NCBI GenBank assembly: GCA_030248215.1
Contig: JASANG010001218.1
Location: forward strand, 62,001-126,000
Length of the DNA: 64,000 nt
Origin: Enoplolaimus lenunculus
Taxonomy: Eukaryota > Nematoda > Enoplea > Enoplida > Thoracostomopsidae
Direction of reading: 5' to 3'
The notes under the pieces are model-generated. The model made no database searches. It saw nothing but the letters and a program-made list of their open reading frames with translations, and was not told where the DNA came from. Position numbers and translations under genes: made by a program. The first letter of the stretch is position 1, and the number at the start of each line of letters is the position of its first letter. This document shows positions 1 through 11,310 of the stretch, in pieces.

Positions 1-224
1 CGCCCCTTAAGTGGTTTCATTGCTGCTAAAACATTTATTAAGCAGACCAAATATATCTGCAAGGATATACGCTTTACCTCAAACTTCAATTCATAAAACT
101 ATATCTTTTAGCTGTTTTGTTTTCATTATAAGCAAATACACAATTATACCAAACAGCTTGCATTCACGTAGAAGACAAACCTAAACTAAAATTGACTTTT
201 GAAACGGAAATTGCGTGCAACGAT

Positions 225-419
225 ATGATATATACATACATATATATACATATATATTATATATATAATATATATAGATATACACATATATATTATATAT
301 AGATATATATATTTATATATATACATACATATATATAGATATATATTATATATAATATATATAGATATACACATATATATTATATATATAGATATATAGA
401 TATATATATACATATATAT
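225..419. repeat. AT-rich microsatellite (TATATA/ACATATA)
   Basis: Almost pure alternating A/T with ACATA interruptions. The minus-strand open frame across it (YIYIYI) is an artefact. Confidence 0.95.
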
Positions 420-525
420 CAGGGTTCCAACAGGAACTGCATTTTGCCGGAACAGGAACCGGAACAGGAATTGAATTTATGCACGAATTCCGACCGTAAC
501 AGGAATTTCGCTTAAACCCTGATAT
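420..525. repeat. Family L fragment (GGAACAGGAACCGG)
   Basis: Repeated GGAACAGGAACCGGAACAGG type sequence. Related (A)CCGGTTCCGG clusters are at 53000-53390, 57160-57480 and 61640-61735. Confidence 0.5.
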
Positions 526-530
526 ATAGT

Positions 531-888
531 AACATGTTGTGATATTAGTTCACATGAGCAAAGTTATTTAGGCGAAGCGTTTAGTGTGAAATTTTTTAAC
601 AAAACGCCATTACTGTGTATATTGTTAGGTTGGGCTGTAACATTCATGTATGTTAATGCATTCCAAGATATTCAATCCGAAATAAGAATTACACCTGTCC
701 GAGTTCCGCGATGAGTTAATAGCTGTGGTTGAAAAATGGTCAAACGAACATCTGTGATTATGGGAAGTGCAATGGATCAGCCCAACCTAAAAATATACAG
801 AAAAATGGTTTTTTGTTTAAAAAATTTTAATCTAACGCTCCCCCTTAAATAATTTTGCTCATGTGGCCTAATATCACAGCATGTTAAC
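531..888. mobile_element. Family O MITE
   Basis: Terminal inverted repeats CATGTTGTGATATTAG and CTAATATCACAGCATG, flanked by TAA on both sides. A second inverted pair is AGGTTGGGCTGTAA / GCCCAACCT. About 350 bp, non-coding. Confidence 0.75.
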
Positions 889-894
889 ATTTTG

Positions 895-1015
895 CTATAG
901 GGGTATTTAAGGGTTTTCTACGACTTACAAGCAAGGTTGAACATTTTCTAGGGGGACCAAAATATTTCCAACGGGGAGCCCCCCCGCCCCCGTTGGCAGC
1001 GGGCCCGAATATAGG
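895..1015. repeat. Family G repeat copy
   Basis: Contains GACTTACAAGCAAGGTTGAA followed by the AACGGGGAGCCCCCC block and GGGCCCG. Other copies: 14010-14110, 15945-16015, 16738-16825, 24290-24425, 56755-56860. Confidence 0.6.
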
Positions 1016-1154
1016 TGGCTCGAATTTGTTGTTCTAGTAAAATCTCGATGTTTAATTTGAGATTTCAGCTGTTGGTTTCAATATACTCGATGTGGCACGC
1101 ACAAAAAGTTCAGAAGTCAATATTGGAAATACTGAAAATTTAATTTTCAACTTA

Positions 1155-1341
1155 TCCCATAGAACAGGGCCGGATAGTTTTCAGGAGGGGCTGTAATCAA
1201 GTAAGTTTAAGCTTTAGACTAAATGTTTTGCTTACGCTTAGGCGTAGGAATAGGATTAGCCTTATACGCTTAGGTTTTAGGTTTACGCATAGGCTTAGGA
1301 ATATGCTTATACTACTGAACCCGGCATTGGTCTATACATGG
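1155..1341. mobile_element. Family A2 element with TTAGGC-type repeats
   Basis: Starts with CATAGAACAGGGCCGGA and ends with GGTCTATACATGG. The interior has degenerate TTAGGC motifs (TTACGCTTAGGCGTAGG). Diverged copy. Confidence 0.75.
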
Positions 1342-1555
1342 ACATAGAACTTTGTATATCATCAGTGGTCCGATTAACAATTGAAACTGTGTTGTCCCAG
1401 ATTGGCAAAAGTAAGTACAATCCCGCTGGTCTTCAAGTAATTGGTTTATACAGGGGCGGTTGGTGAAGTTGGAAATGTTTTTGAGATCTGCAAAAAGTAA
1501 ACCAGTTAATACTAAACTTTGCCCTTTGATTGCACTGAGTGCAATTCAGATACTT

Positions 1556-2709
1556 CACTGTAAATTTCAGTGAGTTGATTTTAACTCAGAATGAGTTGAA
1601 TTATTCACTTTTTGAGTTATAACCATCAGAACACCGAATTTTAAGTTGTTTCAATTCATTCTGAGTTAACTCATCAAGTTAACCGGAAGTAAATCAACTG
1701 AAAGTGGAAATCAACTAAACTCAAAGTGAGTGACGGAAGTAAATCAACTGAGAGTGAAAATCAACTAAACTCAAAGTGAGTTACGGAAGTAAATCAACTG
1801 AAAGTGAAAATCAACTAAACTCAAAGTCAGTTACGGAAGTAAATCAACTGAAAGTGAAAATCAACTAAACTCAAAGTGAGTTACGGAAGTAAATCAACCG
1901 AGAGTGAAAATCAACTAAACTCAAAGTGAGTTACGGAAGTAAATCAACTGAAAGTGAAAATCAACTAAACTCAAAGTGAGTTACGGAAGTAAATCAACTG
2001 AGAGTGAAAATCAACTAAACTCAAAGTGAGTTACGGAAGTAAATCAACTGAGAGTGAAAATCAACTAAACTCAAAGTGAGTGACGGAAGTAAATCAACTG
2101 AGAGTGAAAATCAACTAAACTCAAAGTGAGTTACGGAAGTAAATCAACTGAGAGTGAAAATCAACTAAACTCAAAGTGAGTGACGGAAGTAAATCAACTG
2201 AGAGTGAAAATCAACTAAACTCAAAGTGAGTTACGGAAGTAAATCAACTGAGAGTGAAAATCAACTAAACTCAAAGTGAGTTACGGAAGTAAATCAACTG
2301 AAAGTGAAAATCAACTAAACTCAAAGTGAGTTACGGAAGTAAATCAACTGAGAGTGAAAATCAACTAAACTCAAAGTGAGTTACGGAAGTAAATCAACTG
2401 AGAGTGAAAATCAACTAAACTCAAAGTGAGTGACGGAAGTAAATCAACTGAGAGTGAAAATCAACTAAACTCAAAGTGAGTGACGGAAGTAAATCAACTG
2501 AGAGTGAAAATCAACTAAACTCAAAGTGAGTTACGGAAGTAAATAAACTGAGAGTGAAAATCAACTAAACTCAAAGTGAGTTACGGAAGTAAATCAACTG
2601 AGAGTGAAAATCAACTAAACTCAAAGTGAGTTAATGTTTACTGTTATTAATTCAGAAATAACTAACCCACTAGATGAGTTGATTATTCAACTCATTAGAA
2701 TTTGCAGTG
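1556..2709. mobile_element. Family C MITE with an expanded internal minisatellite
   Basis: Ends CACTGTAAATTTCAGTGAGT and TTTGCAGTG. Other C copies are about 250 bp; this one is 1154 bp because of the tandem array at 1685-2632. TA-type insertion family. Confidence 0.88.
1685..2632. repeat. 50-bp minisatellite, about 19 copies
   Basis: Unit: GGAAGTAAATCAACTGAGAG then TGAAAATCAACTAAACTCAA then AGTGAGTTAC. Copies are almost identical; the main variants are AGAG/AAAG and GTTAC/GTGAC. There are no unique spacers, so it is not a CRISPR array. Confidence 0.97.
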
Positions 2710-3437
2710 TATACCGTGGCATTCCATCAGCTAATATATATTCGTGCCCTGGCAAGACTACTTCCACATTGGTCGTTTTTACCCTTAAAATACCACAAAT
2801 TTAACTGTCAAACAAAATGACATGCGAAATATCGAGGTTAAAAACAAACTTAGCCATTCCACATGCCTGCGAACCCTGCGTGCGAACGATCAATCAATTG
2901 CTGAATAATATACACACGCGAGCCAGATGGCATTTTTTTGCTGGCTTTATCCGCGAAACACAGGTAGCTAACTTTTGCCAATGTCAACCGGGTGATGCTT
3001 ATATAAGACGATGTGTATACCCATGGGAACGGTTACAGATGCCACATTTATGGTGTGCATCCGGAATTTTTGACGCGTACAGTCATTTGGATAGCTTTTC
3101 GGGCGGAAGCGTATACAAGGGCTACTGATAGAGGGTATATATCTCGTCTCGAAATTTTTAAGAAAACGCAATTACTAATTTGAACAGTATTTAGAATAAT
3201 ATTTCAAGATCTTAGCGGTCAAGAAAACATTTTGTACTAAATTTTACCGACGAGAAATAAGTTCACTGTTACGTTCCTGTTGCCGGGAGACTACCGGAAC
3301 CAGACTGTTAGAAACTTGATTGTTTTTGGCTCTGGTACACTTCCATCCACATTACAGGTTAAGCCTTAGGCGAGACGGCAGCTGTTACGCCTTAGGTGAG
3401 TCTTAGGAAAAGTCTTTGACAAAGATAATTGCTTAAG
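2710..3437. other. Stretch with no recognised gene
   Basis: Holds one open frame of 103 codons (2817-3128, plus) with many Cys and His residues (HACEPCVRTINQ). No family recognised, no splice partners found, and no other support, so I do not call it a gene. Confidence 0.3.
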
Positions 3438-3695
3438 GCATACACACAAAAAAGTATTTCTGAATTTATTGAGAAAAGTATTTTCTGTGACAAATCTGAC
3501 AAGTTTTTCTGAGATTTAAGACAATTTTTCAAAAAATAACCACTGGAAAACGTTTATTTTCAGACTTTATTTCAAACCTTTTCTGAAATCGTTTCTGTTA
3601 TAACAGAAATACTTTTAAAGTGTACCTTGCTAATTATATTTCTTAAATGCAAGAAATTTTTTCTTAAATATGAGAAATATTTTGAGTGTAGGTAA
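3438..3695. mobile_element. Family M MITE, copy 1
   Basis: AAAAAGTATTTCTGAATTTA near one end and GAGAAATATTTTGAGTGTA at the other; centre with CTGTTATAACAGAAATA. A second copy at 56054-56312 aligns along its full length. Confidence 0.75.
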
Positions 3696-5261
3696 AGCGT
3701 GTTTCAGTCTTGAGCATAAGTGCAAATATGGGCAAATGTAGAAGTGTACATTCAACAGTTATAGCGGTCGAAATTATAGTGCAAACACGCACAGACTGGA
3801 ACAGAAAGTGTCTACCTGTTACATGTTCGTAAATTATAAACTAAACCAGGTTTATCGTTATACAAATTTGGTTGTCGTGTGTACATGTTTTATATAGTGA
3901 AAACCGGGCGATAATTTTTGAACCAGGCGCTATGCAGCTTTAATATGGTACTGCTGAACTCAGCTCGCCGAAATGTATAAAATAAACTATTTTTCATTAA
4001 ATTCCAAGAGGGTCCATATTTGGTACTTCCGCCAAAATGTACCTTATAATTTTGTCACAAAATTTTCTTAGCGGGAAAATTGTAAACAAAAACGTTATCA
4101 TTTTATCACGAAAAATTTTCTGACGAAAGGGGGTAGGGCTCACGCCCCTCTCGCTGTTGATTCGCTAGCGCACAGTATTTTAGGCAGACTATAATCAGAG
4201 TCTAAAAATGTCACAGCGCATTACGAGTTAAAAAAACTGGCATGTTTTGCCACAGAGAACCTAATCAAAATTGGCAGCCAGCTAAAACCCAATAGAATTG
4301 CTTTTGTGCTTTTTAGTAAAAGCGAAAATATGTTATTTTTGCGCTTCGATGAACCAGAAATGAGAAACGCTGACTAAAGTTCGCACTGAAAGTGGACGTA
4401 TTTGTTTGCAATTCTATTTAAGGGTATGGAGTGGTTATTCTTAGAAGTAATCATTGTAGGGTGTAGCTATAGATCAGCCCTACCGAGCTGCGATACGTAC
4501 GTCACCGACTTAAGTAATTACTTAAATTTTTGGGAAAAAACAAACAACCGCCTATGTGAGCTGTTGTCATACCAAGGAAATAATAGTTTCGCTATATATT
4601 AGTTAAGTGCTAAGTTGTACTTTAGTAGGGTTTTCGAAACCCAGCCATTGTGTCCTAAAGTTTATAATCCCTGACTCGTGGAGTTTTTCATTTGGGGGGG
4701 CACACATACTTTATGGTCCCTCTTGGACCCTCCAATGGCTACGCCCCTGGTGTTTTAGTACTCTTATCGTTTTAACTGAAACTAAAATGAGTATGGAAGA
4801 ACGTGTCGATATAATTTTGTTATTTTATTTACGGATAAAGTATATATTTATATTTAGATAAAATTTGATTTAAGTGCGCAAGAAACGGAAGAATTTAAAG
4901 TTAATTTTAAGAGACTTAAAACGTAACTTGGTTTATTAAAATCAAATCCATTGAATGGCCAGCTAAAAATTTTCCATTGTTCAAATTATCTGCACGCCAC
5001 TAACCAGACTATTAGCAAAAGGGAGCCCCAAAGGGTCAATTTGGTATTTCACAGTATTCACAACCGAAAATTTCAAGTGGTACGCTGTCCTACCTCTGGT
5101 TACACGTCGGATCACTCTGTAAAACCTTAAACCTAAATTAGGTACAGCTAAACTAAGCTTGAATATTAGTTTAAGTAAAACTAAAACAGCTTACAGAACT
5201 ATCTTTACTAGAATGATAAGTTTTAAATTAGACTAACATATTTTTAAGTTTACCATTATTT
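3696..5261. other. 1.6 kb without recognised gene
   Basis: AT-rich DNA. The part at 3960-4045 (ATAAAATAAACTATTTTTCA, GTACTTCCGCC) recurs in diverged form at 63150-63215, so it is another dispersed repeat. Short open frames at 4402-4861 show no recognisable protein. Confidence 0.4.
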
Positions 5262-5329
5262 AGGGTTACGCTATACTTTTTTGACGTGAGGCGCCGTTCG
5301 GCGACGACGTCAAGTATAGCGCAACCCTT
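5262..5329. repeat. Hairpin-forming inverted repeat
   Basis: AGGGTTACGCTATACTT is followed about 35 bp later by AAGTATAGCGCAACCCT, with GAGGCGCCGTTCGGCG between. The outer arm resembles the arms of the palindrome at 12939-12962. Confidence 0.7.
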
Positions 5330-5788
5330 AAGCTAAACTTATTTGTGGTTGAAAGTAACAAATACAACTCAGAAAGTGTGTGTATCTAAGAGTTCATTAA
5401 ATTTAGCTTAAACTGAAAATATTATGTAAGATTTTTATACGAGTTTAAGCGTAAACCTCGCTGTTTGTTAAGTTAATTTAAAAAGTTAGTTTAATGCTGC
5501 TGGATTAGTTTAAGCTTAAAATCAAGTAAGTTTAAGCATTTACAGGATACTTGTGTACCGAAAATAAATCAAAACGTCAAGACAGCCAATTCAGATCTCC
5601 AGGCTTCAAAAAAATTGCAATTAGCTTTTCAGTTTTATAAAAAATTTATCACGTCAAACTAAGAATTATTTTATTAGCAGAAATATTAATTAATGTTAAA
5701 AATAAACATATATTTGGGCGTAGTTTGAACTCAAATATTACATTTCGTAAACAAAATTAACACTTGGTACAAAACGTATGCATCTATA
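5330..5788. other. AT-rich stretch, nothing recognised
   Basis: Many TTTAAGC/CTTAAAC-like words but no gene and no clear element ends. Confidence 0.35.
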
Positions 5789-5986
5789 GGCCCATGTTAC
5801 TTTAAGGGGCGTCCAGGATTCTGGTGAGTCTATAAAAAGTAGGTTTAGATTCTAGATTACATTTTTGGTTGAGGCTTCGGCTTAGACTTTAGGCTTAGGC
5901 TTAGGAACACATTTTTGCAAAACTTAGACTTAGGCTAAAGGCTTAGGAATACGTCTACTGTTACGCCACTTAAAGTAACGTTGGCC
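5789..5986. mobile_element. Family B MITE with TTAGGC repeats
   Basis: Ends GGCCCATGTTACTTTAAGGG and CTTAAAGTAACGTTGGCC. Interior GGCTTAGACTTTAGGCTTAG and ACACATTTTTGCAAAACTTA, the mark of family B. Confidence 0.88.
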
Positions 5987-6723
5987 TCTATCTTATATAT
6001 CTATATATATGGTCGTACATAGAATTAGTAGGAGCCGACTTCAAAAAAAATTTTAAAAATTAAGTCAAATCGTTAACAATGATTCAATTAGGCAGGGTCT
6101 CGACTTGAGAAATTCCATTTGAAATTTGGCGGACCGGTGGTTCTCATACCCGCCTTTTGGTAGGCCTCCCATATGACGTCATATGACGTACATTGATATG
6201 TAACATATAATAGAGCTTCAAACTCTTGACCAAAATAATTACTGTAGCGCAGCGTTTAAGACATCATACTCAGGCTAAGCCTTAACCAGAAAACCCCGAA
6301 AAATAAAGCTTTTTGGGTCTTAGCAACCAGACAAGACTTGTATACGCGCAGGGGCGTAAACAAACCAGCGATAGGGGGGATATATTATCCTACCCCCAGG
6401 TCAGGAAACCTGGTTTTGTTGAAATCACTCGCTGGCCAAAAAAAACGCTTAAACGAGGTTGTATTCGTACCGAAATGAAATCTTAGCTACGCTCCTGTTG
6501 TGTGACCTGACTGCGAGTGTCTGTAAATCACTCGAAGAATAAAATATAAAAGAATTGAAAAAATGATTGCGTATATAAAGGGTCAAGGCAGTTTTAAAGC
6601 TGGTTTGGCTGGTGACGTAGGCAGCCACGCGACAATGTGGTACCTGACAGTGTTTCGTGGGACGTTTCGATTGACAAATGGTTTTGAGGTCGCCGAATTT
6701 AGGCAAAGATACTGGGCTTAATC
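5987..6723. other. Stretch with no recognised gene
   Basis: Holds a small palindromic CATATGACGTCATATGACG near 6171. No gene recognised. Confidence 0.35.
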
Positions 6724-7017
6724 GCCCAATGTATAAAGAACTGGAGCGGAATAGTATTATAAGCATATTTCTAAGCCTAAACCTAAGTCTAAGCGTAAAG
6801 AATGAGTATATTCCTATGTCTAAGCCCAAACCTAAACCTAAGCTTTAGCGTAAGAATGAGTTTATTCCTAAGCCTAAGCCTAAGCCTAAGCCTAAGCCTG
6901 TGCGTAATCAGCATATTCCTAAGCCGAAATCTAAGCCTAATCCAGGCAAAAAAATTATAGTCTTACTGTTTTCTAGTTTTACGGAAAAACATTCCGCCCC
7001 TGATCTTTACATGCGCC
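6724..7017. mobile_element. Family A element with CCTAAG arrays
   Basis: Begins CCCAATGTATAAAGAACTGG and ends CATTCCGCCCCTGATCTTTA CATG. Several CCTAAG runs separated by the GTAAGAATGAGTTTATT spacer. Confidence 0.85.
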
Positions 7018-7086
7018 ACTTGGTCGAAAATTAAAAAAAAAATAGTGTCGTATGATGTTTGAAAAGTACTTTTTATTTACTTCCTA

Positions 7087-7325
7087 CACTGTAAATTCCA
7101 GTGAGTGGATTTCAACTCAGACTGAGTAGAATCAGTCAGTCTGAGTTAAGGACTATCACAATTCATAATTCTGAGTTGATATAACTCATTCTGATTTAAT
7201 TAATCAACATTCCCGGAATGAAATCAACTCTGAGTGAGAATCAAAGTTAAAGTTTGCTGTTATTAACTCAGAAGTATCGAACTTTTCGTCTGCGTTCATT
7301 AATTAACTCATTGGAATTTTACAGT
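7087..7325. mobile_element. Family C MITE
   Basis: CACTGTAAATTCCAGTGAGT at the left and GGAATTTTACAGTG at the right. Rich in GAGTTGA/TCAACTC. Confidence 0.9.
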
Positions 7326-8051
7326 GTTGTAGGTACACAACTGAGATGTGGGTTAGAACTTTTTAGTATATATATTTTCTGTTTTAAAATTTACAAACAA
7401 CGTTCTAAAATACAACGTCTCTGTAGTTAATTGCAGTTTTTTGTTTAAATTTCAATGCAAGGGCGGACATCCGCTTCCATAAATCCACACATTTTAAAAG
7501 GACGTTAAGCAAAATGGACTGCTGCCACTCGTATAATCCCCTGCACTCCGGGTTTCTGATACAAGTTTTTCATTTAAAATTTTTACCGGTTCAATAATCA
7601 ATGGCTGAATGTGGGGGTTTGTGGGTGCTAAAGCCGCTGTCCATCTCGCTTAGGGTCAGTGATAATGCGGGGTGTTCATAGTGGAAGTGCATTCGCTTCG
7701 CTGATCCTAAAGAATCGTTTTGGCAAACGCTTAAAATTACTGTTGATTTGTATAGCGTTTTGCTAAATTAGCCATTTGTTCCGGCGTCTTTCTACCCAAT
7801 GAAAACCGGTTTAAATACTGTACTGACCCAAATAAGAGTGTGTGGGGTAATAAGATGGGGGTTAAACCACCGCTCTCAAATATTCAATGTGTACAAGGGC
7901 CAGTATGTCACTTGATACTGCGGATCATTTATGCGAATATTATATGATATTCCAAAATTTAACGAGTATCATATGATATTCACAGTGGCGGATCCAGGAA
8001 CTCAGAACGGGGGGCCAAAATTTCACAGGTAATAAACTTATTTTTGACCCA
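7326..8051. other. Stretch with fragment of family I, no gene
   Basis: 7866-7982 matches part of family I (AACCACCGCTCTCAAATATT, TATCATATGATATTC). The rest is not recognised. Confidence 0.5.
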
Positions 8052-8275
8052 TGCTGTAGTGACCCAAATAAGAGGGGGTCCCCGTTTTGAGTCCCAATTA
8101 ATAGGAGTCCGTATCCATAATAAGAGTCCGTAAGCGGAAAGATTCTCTAAATCCTAATTAGAGTGCATGAAGGACAGTTATTCCTAATTGTAGTGCATAA
8201 ATGACTCCAAAACCAAATAAAATTGAGTTCGAATCTGTTAGGCGTACTTAAATTTTGAAAGTACATTCCTCTGCG
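8052..8275. mobile_element. Family N repeat, copy 1
   Basis: Begins TAGTGACCCAAATAAGAGGG; contains ATAATAAGAGTCCGTAAGCG and CCTAATTAGAGTGCATGAA. A second copy is at 11868-12105; a terminal fragment is at 23745-23838 (ACTCGGGTCACTACAG). Confidence 0.75.
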
Positions 8276-8517
8276 TTAAAATAGCGTTATATATTTGACA
8301 AGGTTTTTTGCTTCTCATTTTTATGAGAATTTATTACTTTTTGATGTTTTGGGTTGCTAACAACATTTTTACAAACAAACAATTTTCACGTTTACATCAA
8401 ATTCTTTGGCCCATGCTGCTAACAGCAAACAAAAATTGAAAATTTATGATGTATACACTAAAAAATCAAAAAATGAGACAAAATTAGCTAGCGAAAATCG
8501 TTGCTTTCAACTCAACA

Positions 8518-8799
8518 TTAAAGCCCTGTTCACGCGCGCAAGTTTTTGATGCAAGGACTTGCAGCTGCAAATTCAGCGCAGAATTTGCATTTTTTCATCA
8601 GCCAATGAAAAAGCGGCTGCAATAAATTCAGTGAACTTACGTGGTTATTCACACATGTGAACAAAGTTTTCAGTTATGATTTTCAATGAATTATTTGCTG
8701 CTGCAAGTCTTTCGAACGGGATTTTTGACAAAAGTAGCAAGTGCAAGTTGCATCTGCAAGTTCTCGCAGCAAAAACTTGCACGTGTGAATAGAGCTTAA
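8518..8799. mobile_element. Family E MITE (piggyBac-like TTAA ends)
   Basis: TTAAAGCCCTGTTCACGCGC at left, CACGTGTGAATAGAGCTTAA at right. Interior CTTGCAGCTGCAAATTCAGC and GCCAATGAAAAAGCGGCTGC. Confidence 0.88.
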
Positions 8800-8864
8800 G
8801 TTTTACTGAATAAACACACATTCATCGAAATAGTTACCGAGGCACGAATTCGTGATAACAGTAT

Positions 8865-9025
8865 GTTAAGCGTATTTCTAAGCCTAAGCCTAAGCCTAAG
8901 CGTTGCAAAAGCGCATTCCTAAACCTAAGCCTGAGCCTAAAGCAAAAATGTAGTCTAGACTGTAAGCCTACTCTTTTACAGACCCACCAGAAAAGCGGAA
9001 GTGCGCTAAAAGTAACACGGGTCAA
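8865..9025. mobile_element. Family B element, reversed and diverged
   Basis: CCTAAG runs, GCGTTGCAAAAGCGCATTCC, TCTAGACTGTAAGCCTACTC and a weak right end GCTAAAAGTAACACGG. Confidence 0.7.
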
Positions 9026-9430
9026 TCTTCATAACTCAACCCCGCTGAATTCAAACTACTTTGGTCGAATGCCTAACGCGTTTATGGCATTTTTTGTAAA
9101 CATTCGGACTCGTAAAACTTCAATCTCAATGTTTAAGAAAAAAAACAGATCGCAAAAACCTATTTTTATAGAAAAAAAGTTAAAAATCAACTGAAATGTC
9201 TAGACTTTATTAGCCGGAAACACAGACTTTTGCAGCCGTTTCGACTAAATGTTTACAATAAAATTATTTCGTTTCAATTCTTGTTTTCTGAAATATATTT
9301 CATTTAAAACATACGGTCTATACTGTGACGAAAAGACAAGCGAACGAAAATTGAACCAGAGTTACCAGGTAACCAGTCGAGCTAATATAAAATATCGGAG
9401 GCACGTTTGTATTGTTTATTATACACCACT
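9026..9430. other. Stretch with no recognised gene
   Basis: One 68-codon open frame (9249-9455) runs into the next MITE and is not supported. Confidence 0.35.
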
Positions 9431-9438
9431 GAAAGTGT

Positions 9439-10044
9439 GGCCCATATTACTTTAAGGGGCGTCCAGGTTTCCGGTGGCTCTATAAAAGAGTAGGTTTAGA
9501 TTCTAGATTACATTTTTGGCTAAGGCTTAGGCTTAGGAAAACATTTTTGCATCGCTTAGGCTTAGGCTTACGGTTAGGCTTAGGTTTAGGAACACATTTT
9601 GCAACGCTTAGGCTTAGGCTTAGGGTTAGGCTTACGCTTAGGAACACGTTTTTGCAACGCTTAGGCTTAGGCTTAGGCTTAGGCTTAGGCTTAGGAAAAC
9701 ATTTTTGCATCGCTTAGGCTTAGGCTTACGGTTAGGCTTAGGTTTAGGAACACATTTTGCAACGCTTAGGCTTAGGCTTAGGGTTAGGCTTACGCTTAGG
9801 AACACGTTTTTGCAACGCTTAGGCTTAGGCTTAGGCTTAGGCTTAGGCTTAGGAAAACATTTTTGCATCGCTTAGGCTTAGGCTTACGGTTAGGCTTAGG
9901 TTTAGGAACACATTTTGCAACGCTTAGGCTTAGGCTTAGGGTTAGGCTTACGCTTAGGAACACGTTTTTGCAACGCTTAGGCTTAGGCTTAGGCTTAGGA
10001 ATACGCTTAATCTACTGTTACGGCCCTAAAAGTTAACATTGGCC
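9439..10044. mobile_element. Family B element with higher-order TTAGGC arrays and perfect 8-bp duplication
   Basis: Flanked by GAAAGTGT at 9431-9438 and 10045-10052. Ends GGCCCATATTACTTTAAGGG and AAAAGTTAACATTGGCC. Inside, a 158-bp block of TTAGGC tracts split by AACACATTTTGCAACGC and AACACGTTTTTGCAACGC recurs about three times. The period gives long KPKPKP/LSLSLS frames with no coding meaning. Confidence 0.95.
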
Positions 10045-10244
10045 GAAAGTGTTGTCTTATCAAAACAAACCCATTCAATTTTTGCCAGCATTTGATACGG
10101 CTTCAAAATCATAAGCAGAGTTTGAATTTAAGATTACTTAAGCTATCCGATGCTAAACACTGCGACGAAGACGTATAGCGGTTGAAACGCCAGAAACAGA
10201 CATTTATGTAAAGACTATTTTTCTACAAATACAATTGAAGATGC

Positions 10245-10615
10245 GGCTGTATAGAACAGGGCCGGAACAGTACACTGTAAAAAATGGTGAGTCAAATTGA
10301 CTCTCTCCGTAATAGGCTTTTCCTGCCTACTCAAACTGAGTCAAATTCGACTCCGCCAGAGTAAAATTCGACGCAATGAATGGTTCAATGGGTCGAACTT
10401 GATTCTGGCAGAGTTGAATTTGAGTCAGTTTGTGTAGGCAGGAAAAGCCTATTTCGGAGAGAGTCAATTTCACTCACCATTTTCTGCAGTGTAGTATAAG
10501 CCTATTCCTAAGCCTAAGCCTAAGCCTAAGCCGAAGCAAAAAATAGTTTAAAGCTTAAACTGACTCTATTACAGCCTCTTCGGAAAACGATCAGGCCCTG
10601 CTCTATACATGGGCC
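10245..10615. mobile_element. Family A2 element with perfect 8-bp duplication, hosting a family D insertion
   Basis: Flanked by GAAGATGC at 10237-10244 and 10616-10623. Starts GGCTGTATAGAACAGGGCCGG-like, ends CTCTATACATGGGCC. A family D copy sits inside at 10273-10491. Short CCTAAG run at 10507-10535. Confidence 0.95.
10273..10491. mobile_element. Family D MITE nested in the A2 element
   Basis: CACTGTAAAAAATGGTGAGT at left and CCATTTTCTGCAGTG at right, with TA on both sides. Near-perfect long palindrome with GAGTCAAATT and CGGAGTC motifs. Confidence 0.95.
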
Positions 10616-10705
10616 GAAGATGCATATACTTGCTTTTTCAGGTTAAATTATTTACTGCGTATATGTGTGACTGTTACGTAAAACAAAATTTCAGATATTT
10701 TTACA

Positions 10706-10970
10706 TTAAAGCCCTATGCAAACGTGCAAGCTTTTGGTATAAGAACTTGTACCTGCAACTTGCACTTGCAAGTTTTGTTCAAAATCCCATTCGAACAACT
10801 TGAAGCTGCAAATTATTTATTAAAAATCACAGCTAGGAATTTAATTCACAAGTGTGAACAACCATGAAACAGCCACTTTCTCATTGGCTGATGAAAAAAT
10901 GCAAGTTCTACGTGCAATTTGCAGCAGCAAGTTCTCGCAGCAAAAACTTGTACCTGTGAGTAGGGCTTAA
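10706..10970. mobile_element. Family E MITE
   Basis: Ends TTAAAGCCCTATGCAAACG and TACCTGTGAGTAGGGCTTAA; interior CTTGCACTTGCAAGTTTTG. Confidence 0.88.
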
Positions 10971-11100
10971 CGCAACGGACACCGACATTAACCGGAAACG
11001 GAAACGAATATTCAATTTTGAGCTGGGAAGGTTTTTGAAATACCGGCCGAATTTTTGGAATTTTTCCAAAGCCGTATTCAAGTTTGCGTCACAAAGCATA

Positions 11101-11310
11101 TTTGAAGTTCTTGCAGCTGCAAATTATTCACTGTATTTCATGCTATTGAATATAAATCGCACCTGAAAACGCAGTTGAAAATTGTTTAAATTACTTGCAC
11201 CTGCAGTTTAATTGGTCAATCGGAATGTTCCTTTGAAAATTCTTACAGCTGCAAGTATTTCGTGCAAGTTGCAACTGCGAGTTCTCTCTTAAAAAACTTG
11301 CATTTGTGAA
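11101..11310. mobile_element. Family E, diverged or partial copy
   Basis: TTCTTGCAGCTGCAAATTAT and CTTGCATTTGTGAATAAG ends. This subtype matches 16200-16412 and 60606-60905 better than the 8518 subtype. Confidence 0.75.

Noticed and set aside
186-413. Minus-strand open frame of Ile/Tyr repeats
   Set aside because: Lies in a TATATA microsatellite.
1685-2632. CRISPR-like array
   Set aside because: The 50-bp units repeat head to tail without unique spacers, and the array sits between the ends of a MITE in a eukaryotic genome.
2817-3128. 103-codon Cys/His-rich open frame
   Set aside because: No recognisable family, no splice partner, and overlapped by an opposite open frame; not enough to call a gene.
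9480-9868. Open frames encoding KPKPKP, LSLSLS or LGLGLG peptides (also 18639-18970, 24902-25087, 54400-54600)
   Set aside because: They are translations of the CCTAAG hexamer, which is open in all frames and on both strands.
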